A stretch of 8,951 nt of DNA. Source: an uncultured Wenzhouxiangella sp. (GTDB lineage: Bacteria; Pseudomonadota; Gammaproteobacteria; Xanthomonadales; Wenzhouxiangellaceae). Where the stretch lies: assembly GCA_937876395.1 (NCBI GenBank), contig CALEIM010000029.1:1-8951 (forward strand), given 5' to 3'. The translations under genes and the position numbers were made by a program. This document shows, in pieces, positions 6,416-8,951 of the stretch; position 1 is the stretch's first letter, and every line of letters starts with the position of its first letter. Below the pieces are notes generated by a model, which made no database searches, was not told the DNA's origin, and worked only from the letters and a program-made list of their open reading frames with translations.

Positions 6416-7182
6416 TCCGACAGATGTTGAAACAGTTGACGCAGCAGCCTGATCAACGGCTCGGCGCGATCGAGCGACCACTGCTCAGGATGCTGTTCGT
6501 CAAGATAGCAGGCCTGGGCAATTTCAAGCTGAAGGGCGTGAATACCGCGCTCGGGCTGACCGTAATGGCGGGTGATGTAGCCACCCTTGAAGCGCGCGTT
6601 GCTTACCAGGCTGAAGCGCTGGTCGGCGCCGAGCAGTTCTGCCACCGAAGCTTCCAGGGCCGGCGCACAGCTTTGGCCGTCGTTGGTGCCCAGATTAAGG
6701 TCGGGCAGGCGCCCTTCGAACAGGCGCGGCACGCGGCTGCGGATCGAGTGCATATCGATCAGCACGGCATGCCCATGCCGCTGCTGAATGGCCTCAAGGG
6801 CCTGTTCAAGCCGATCGTGATAGGGCCGCCAATAGCGCTCGATGCGCAGGGCGGTTTCGGCTGCATCCGGTCCAGGCCCGGAATGCACCGGCTCGCCGGC
6901 AAAAGTCTGCTGCGGAATCAGCCCGGTAGTCGCGGTGGTGTACAGCGGCCTGTCATCCGGGCCGCGGTTGAGGTCGATAACGTAGCGACTCAGGCGCGCC
7001 ACCAGGGCGCTGGAATCAGCGATGTCGGCAGCCTCCACCAGTCGATCAACATTCCAGTCGGTATCGGGCAGGCTGTGCGCCAAACCTTCTGGCCGCGTTG
7101 TAAGTTCATCAGGCCAGTCGGTACCGGCGTGCGGTACATCGATCAGCAGCGGGCTGGTTCCGGAAAAAAAGTGATAGAGCAT
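6403..7182 (-). CDS. hutG: N-formylglutamate deformylase (amidohydrolase)
   Basis: Zinc-type hydrolase splitting N-formyl-L-glutamate into glutamate and formate, the final step of the deiminase branch of histidine degradation, so it acts directly on the HutF product. It is 259 aa, close to the usual 260-270. Visible: LLIDVPHAGTDWP (12-24), DTDWNVDRL (40-48), LSRYVIDLNRGPDDRPLY (64-81), GLIPQQTFAGEPVH (87-100), DMHSIRSRVPRLFEG (143-157), LPDLNLGTNDGQSC (159-172) and RFKGGYITRHYG (197-208). The frame is open upstream to 7431, but those 83 codons run through a terminator and are not family-like. ATG 7182 fits the family start exactly. No Shine-Dalgarno precedes it, and a TACAAT -10 box ends six bases before the ATG, which points to a leaderless message. 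It is the first gene of the run; its end overlaps the hutF start. Confidence 0.95.
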   Translation of the reverse strand: MLYHFFSGTSPLLIDVPHAGTDWPDELTTRPEGLAHSLPDTDWNVDRLVEAADIADSSALVARLSRYVIDLNRGPDDRPLYTTATTGLIPQQTFAGEPVHSGPGPDAAETALRIERYWRPYHDRLEQALEAIQQRHGHAVLIDMHSIRSRVPRLFEGRLPDLNLGTNDGQSCAPALEASVAELLGADQRFSLVSNARFKGGYITRHYGQPERGIHALQLEIAQACYLDEQHPEQWSLDRAEPLIRLLRQLFQHLSEWRP

Positions 7183-7218
7183 GACTGCATTGTAACGGGC
7201 GCTGCAAGCACCTGTGAA
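7183..7218 (-). promoter_or_regulatory. Promoter of the hutG-hutF-DUF938-msrC run
   Basis: On the minus strand TTCACA (7218-7213) and TACAAT (7194-7189) each match the sigma70 hexamers in five of six positions and are separated by 18 bp. The expected transcription start is about 6-8 bases after the -10 box, at or within a base or two of the hutG ATG (7182). No ribosome binding site fits between. The -35 box overlaps the T-tract of the upstream terminator. I see no obvious HutC-like operator palindrome in this short interval. Confidence 0.65.
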
Positions 7219-7241
7219 AAGGCCCGGCAGTGCCGGGCCTT
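7217..7241 (-). terminator. Rho-independent terminator of the Ig-like protein gene
   Basis: A perfect 10-bp stem (AAGGCCCGGC / GCCGGGCCTT, 7219-7241) closes a 3-base loop. On the minus strand it is followed by T residues down to 7217. It lies 34 bp after the stop of the Ig-like gene (7275) and before the hutG promoter. The T-tract is short (four in a row counting the stem's last two), but the stem is very GC-rich. Confidence 0.8.
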
Positions 7242-7274
7242 GTGTAAAAACTTCGCGCTGCGTTGCTACCCCGA

Positions 7275-8951
7275 TCAGGGATCCGGAGACGGCGCCGGGC
7301 ACGGCGGCGAAACGCCGGCGTTGGTCCCGTTGATACCAGTCGCAATGAAGGTTCCCACCGGCGACCCGCTCGGGGTGGTGAAGGTGCACTGACCGATGCG
7401 CGGGAAGCCGTCGGCATCCGCGGCAGCACATTCGGTCATGCCAACGGCAACTGCGGCCGGTGTCTTGCCCTCGGCGTTGGTCACCCCAGGCGCCGTTTCA
7501 ATCTCGAGCGTACCGTCCCCGCCGTCACACTCGCCGCTGAGACTGACGCCGGAAATCGGCTCGCCCTGGGCATTGAGCAGGGTCAGCTCCAACAGAACGC
7601 GACCGACATTGGTGGTTACATCGGTATAGCGTGACGGGCTGACCAGCAGCATCGCCGCGCCGGGCGGAACCACGGTTACTTCGGCGCTGGCCTGGCCTAC
7701 GCTGAAGCGGATGAGGGATTCATCGCCATCCGGGAACATGCCGCTGGTGGTCAGCAGAGTGTTCGTGCAACCGGCGCCGGCGGTTCCGGTCGGAAGTTCG
7801 CTCGTGGCCGGCATCGGTGCGCCGTCCATGCTGCCGTTGGCTGTGCCTTCAACGATATCGCCGCGTACGTAAATGCCGTTCAATGGCGCACCCAGGGCAT
7901 CGGTCAGACACAGACGGATGACGCTCGTCGAGTTGCCCTGAATGGAGGATGGAGTGGCGGTCAGAATGGCCGGTGCCACACCCGGGAAAATCATGCCCTG
8001 AACGTCGGCAACGGTGTTGTTGCCACCGGGAATGACCTGCTCGCCCTGGCTCCATAGCACCAGCGGACGGCCCAGACCACTGATCGGATAGGTCAGCTTC
8101 ACCGAGCCACGACCCTGGGCGCCAAGGCTGGTCTGGCTGTCAACCACGCCGACCTGCGAGCGGCCAATCACCCAGGGAATGACAAAGCCGTCATCAACCA
8201 CCGGGCCGGCTGCGTTGTTCGGGTTGAAGGCACGGGAGACCGTTACCGTCGAATCATCAATGACTGTTGCCACCGTGCGCACCGCTTCATGTTCGCGATT
8301 GCCCGGCACCGTTTTACCGAACAGGGCGACGGTATCACCGGGCTCGACCGCTTCATCCACGACCAGTGGATTGGCCAGGAATCCCTCGGCCGGATCAAAT
8401 ACGCTAAACAGGGTGCCACCCTCTTCCGGGTTGCCGTCGTCACCTGAAAAGACAAAATACTGCGGCAGGCTTTGCGTCAGCGGAGCGTCAATCTTGCCAA
8501 AGCTGACGGCCGTACCAGGCATCGCCGGGTTGCCGGTCTGGTCGCTGCCCTGAGTGGTAATGGTCAGCGAATAGGTGCCGTCGGGATTGGGCGGGATGAT
8601 GACCCCGGTCTCCGGATCAACCTCCGGCTCAACTTCGGTTTCGATGCCGCCGACGACGGAGTTAATCCGCAGGGCGTTGACCGACGGGCTGACCAGCTCC
8701 AGGCTGAACAGGCGACCATCGCCCACGTTGATCGTGGTTTCGGCGCTCAGGGGGTCCAGCAGATCGTTGTCGATATTGTTGTCGGCACGGTCAACCGTAG
8801 CGGTAATCTGATGGGCACCGATCTCGTTGCCGGCCTGAAGAGAGAAATTGGCCACGCCGTTGACCGTACGCACGCTGATTTCACTGCCGCTGACCGAGCC
8901 ATCGGCGCCGGTGCCCGACAGGCGCGCGCCGCTGCCTTGCGGTGCATCAAG
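7275..8951 (-). CDS. Large Ig-like repeat protein, C-terminal part (runs off right edge)
   Basis: 558 residues are visible, open to the right edge, so the N-terminus and any signal peptide are outside the window. Composition is rich in G, T, V, D, N and P, with alternating beta-strand patterning typical of bacterial Ig-like (Big-type) domains. Segments: an Ig-like unit end (SLQAGNEIGAHQITATVDRA, then the acidic NNIDNDLLDP, a possible calcium-binding linker) in about the first 75 residues; a non-Ig middle with proline/acid-rich EVEPEVDPETGVIIPP and a TVALFGKTVPG region; a second Ig-like unit around 325-430 (ILTATPSSIQGNSTSVIRL, DALGAPLNGI); and a third around 432-535 (LLVSPSRYTDVTTNVGRVLL, NAQGEPISGVSL). 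Six cysteines all fall in the last ~210 residues, suggesting disulfides and export. The tail is PCPAPSPDP, with no LPXTG, PEP-CTERM or beta-barrel anchor visible. Probable surface or secreted adhesin-like or structural protein; the specific role is unknown. Confidence 0.75.
   Translation of the reverse strand, partial: LDAPQGSGARLSGTGADGSVSGSEISVRTVNGVANFSLQAGNEIGAHQITATVDRADNNIDNDLLDPLSAETTINVGDGRLFSLELVSPSVNALRINSVVGGIETEVEPEVDPETGVIIPPNPDGTYSLTITTQGSDQTGNPAMPGTAVSFGKIDAPLTQSLPQYFVFSGDDGNPEEGGTLFSVFDPAEGFLANPLVVDEAVEPGDTVALFGKTVPGNREHEAVRTVATVIDDSTVTVSRAFNPNNAAGPVVDDGFVIPWVIGRSQVGVVDSQTSLGAQGRGSVKLTYPISGLGRPLVLWSQGEQVIPGGNNTVADVQGMIFPGVAPAILTATPSSIQGNSTSVIRLCLTDALGAPLNGIYVRGDIVEGTANGSMDGAPMPATSELPTGTAGAGCTNTLLTTSGMFPDGDESLIRFSVGQASAEVTVVPPGAAMLLVSPSRYTDVTTNVGRVLLELTLLNAQGEPISGVSLSGECDGGDGTLEIETAPGVTNAEGKTPAAVAVGMTECAAADADGFPRIGQCTFTTPSGSPVGTFIATGINGTNAGVSPPCPAPSPDP

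Noticed and set aside
6416..6481. 22-residue N-terminal extension of hutF
   Set aside because: It lies within the hutG 3' end and is not family-like; ATG 6415 or GTG 6406 fits better.
6424..7392. 322-codon plus-strand frame opposite hutG
   Set aside because: Antisense to a well-supported hutG, and it would run through the terminator and promoter region.
7183..7431. 83-codon N-terminal extension of hutG
   Set aside because: It crosses the hairpin terminator and the 3' end of the Ig-like gene, has no family similarity, and the conserved HutG start lies at 7182.

Overview
This window looks like a piece of a GC-rich gammaproteobacterial chromosome. The protein families (PepN, SixA, free-methionine sulfoxide reductase, DUF938 methyltransferase, HutF/HutG) and the compact gene packing suggest a Lysobacterales/Chromatiales-like organism, perhaps near Wenzhouxiangella. 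That placement is inference from protein flavour only. Nothing here looks like a mobile element, CRISPR array, rRNA or tRNA. The stretch is almost fully coding, and no gap exceeds 100 bases.

Layout, left to right. (a) Minus strand: the N-terminal 146 codons of a biosynthetic arginine decarboxylase (speA) run off the left edge. Its start lies inside the 3' end of pepN. pepN is a membrane-independent M1 aminopeptidase whose catalytic half is intact, but whose C-terminal helical domain is cut off by roughly 190 residues exactly where speA begins. This is the clearest structural anomaly in the window: a genuine deletion/rearrangement or an assembly join. (b) Plus strand, divergent from pepN across 24 bp: a PLP-dependent serine/threonine dehydratase carrying serine-racemase signatures, then sixA, a phosphohistidine phosphatase. 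(c) Minus strand: a tight four-gene run, transcribed hutG, hutF, DUF938 methyltransferase, msrC. Genes overlap at every junction (about 13, 4 and 4 nt), and the run ends tail-to-tail with sixA in a 22-bp overlap. HutF and HutG are the last two enzymes of the five-step histidine degradation route: formimidoylglutamate to formylglutamate plus ammonia, then to glutamate plus formate. hutH, hutU and hutI are not in the window. (d) Minus strand, right edge: the C-terminal 558 residues of a large, secreted-looking Ig-like repeat protein. It ends in a strong hairpin terminator, and a good sigma70-type promoter for hutG starts directly within the T-tract of that terminator. That promoter places the transcription start at or next to the hutG ATG, so hutG may be translated from a leaderless mRNA.

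Most of the window is ordinary metabolism. I found no convincing new multi-gene system. The points worth following up are the pepN/speA junction, the terminator-promoter fusion with a candidate leaderless hutG, the racemase-type residues in the dehydratase, the hut pair sharing an operon with a free-methionine sulfoxide repair enzyme, and the large Ig-like surface protein.
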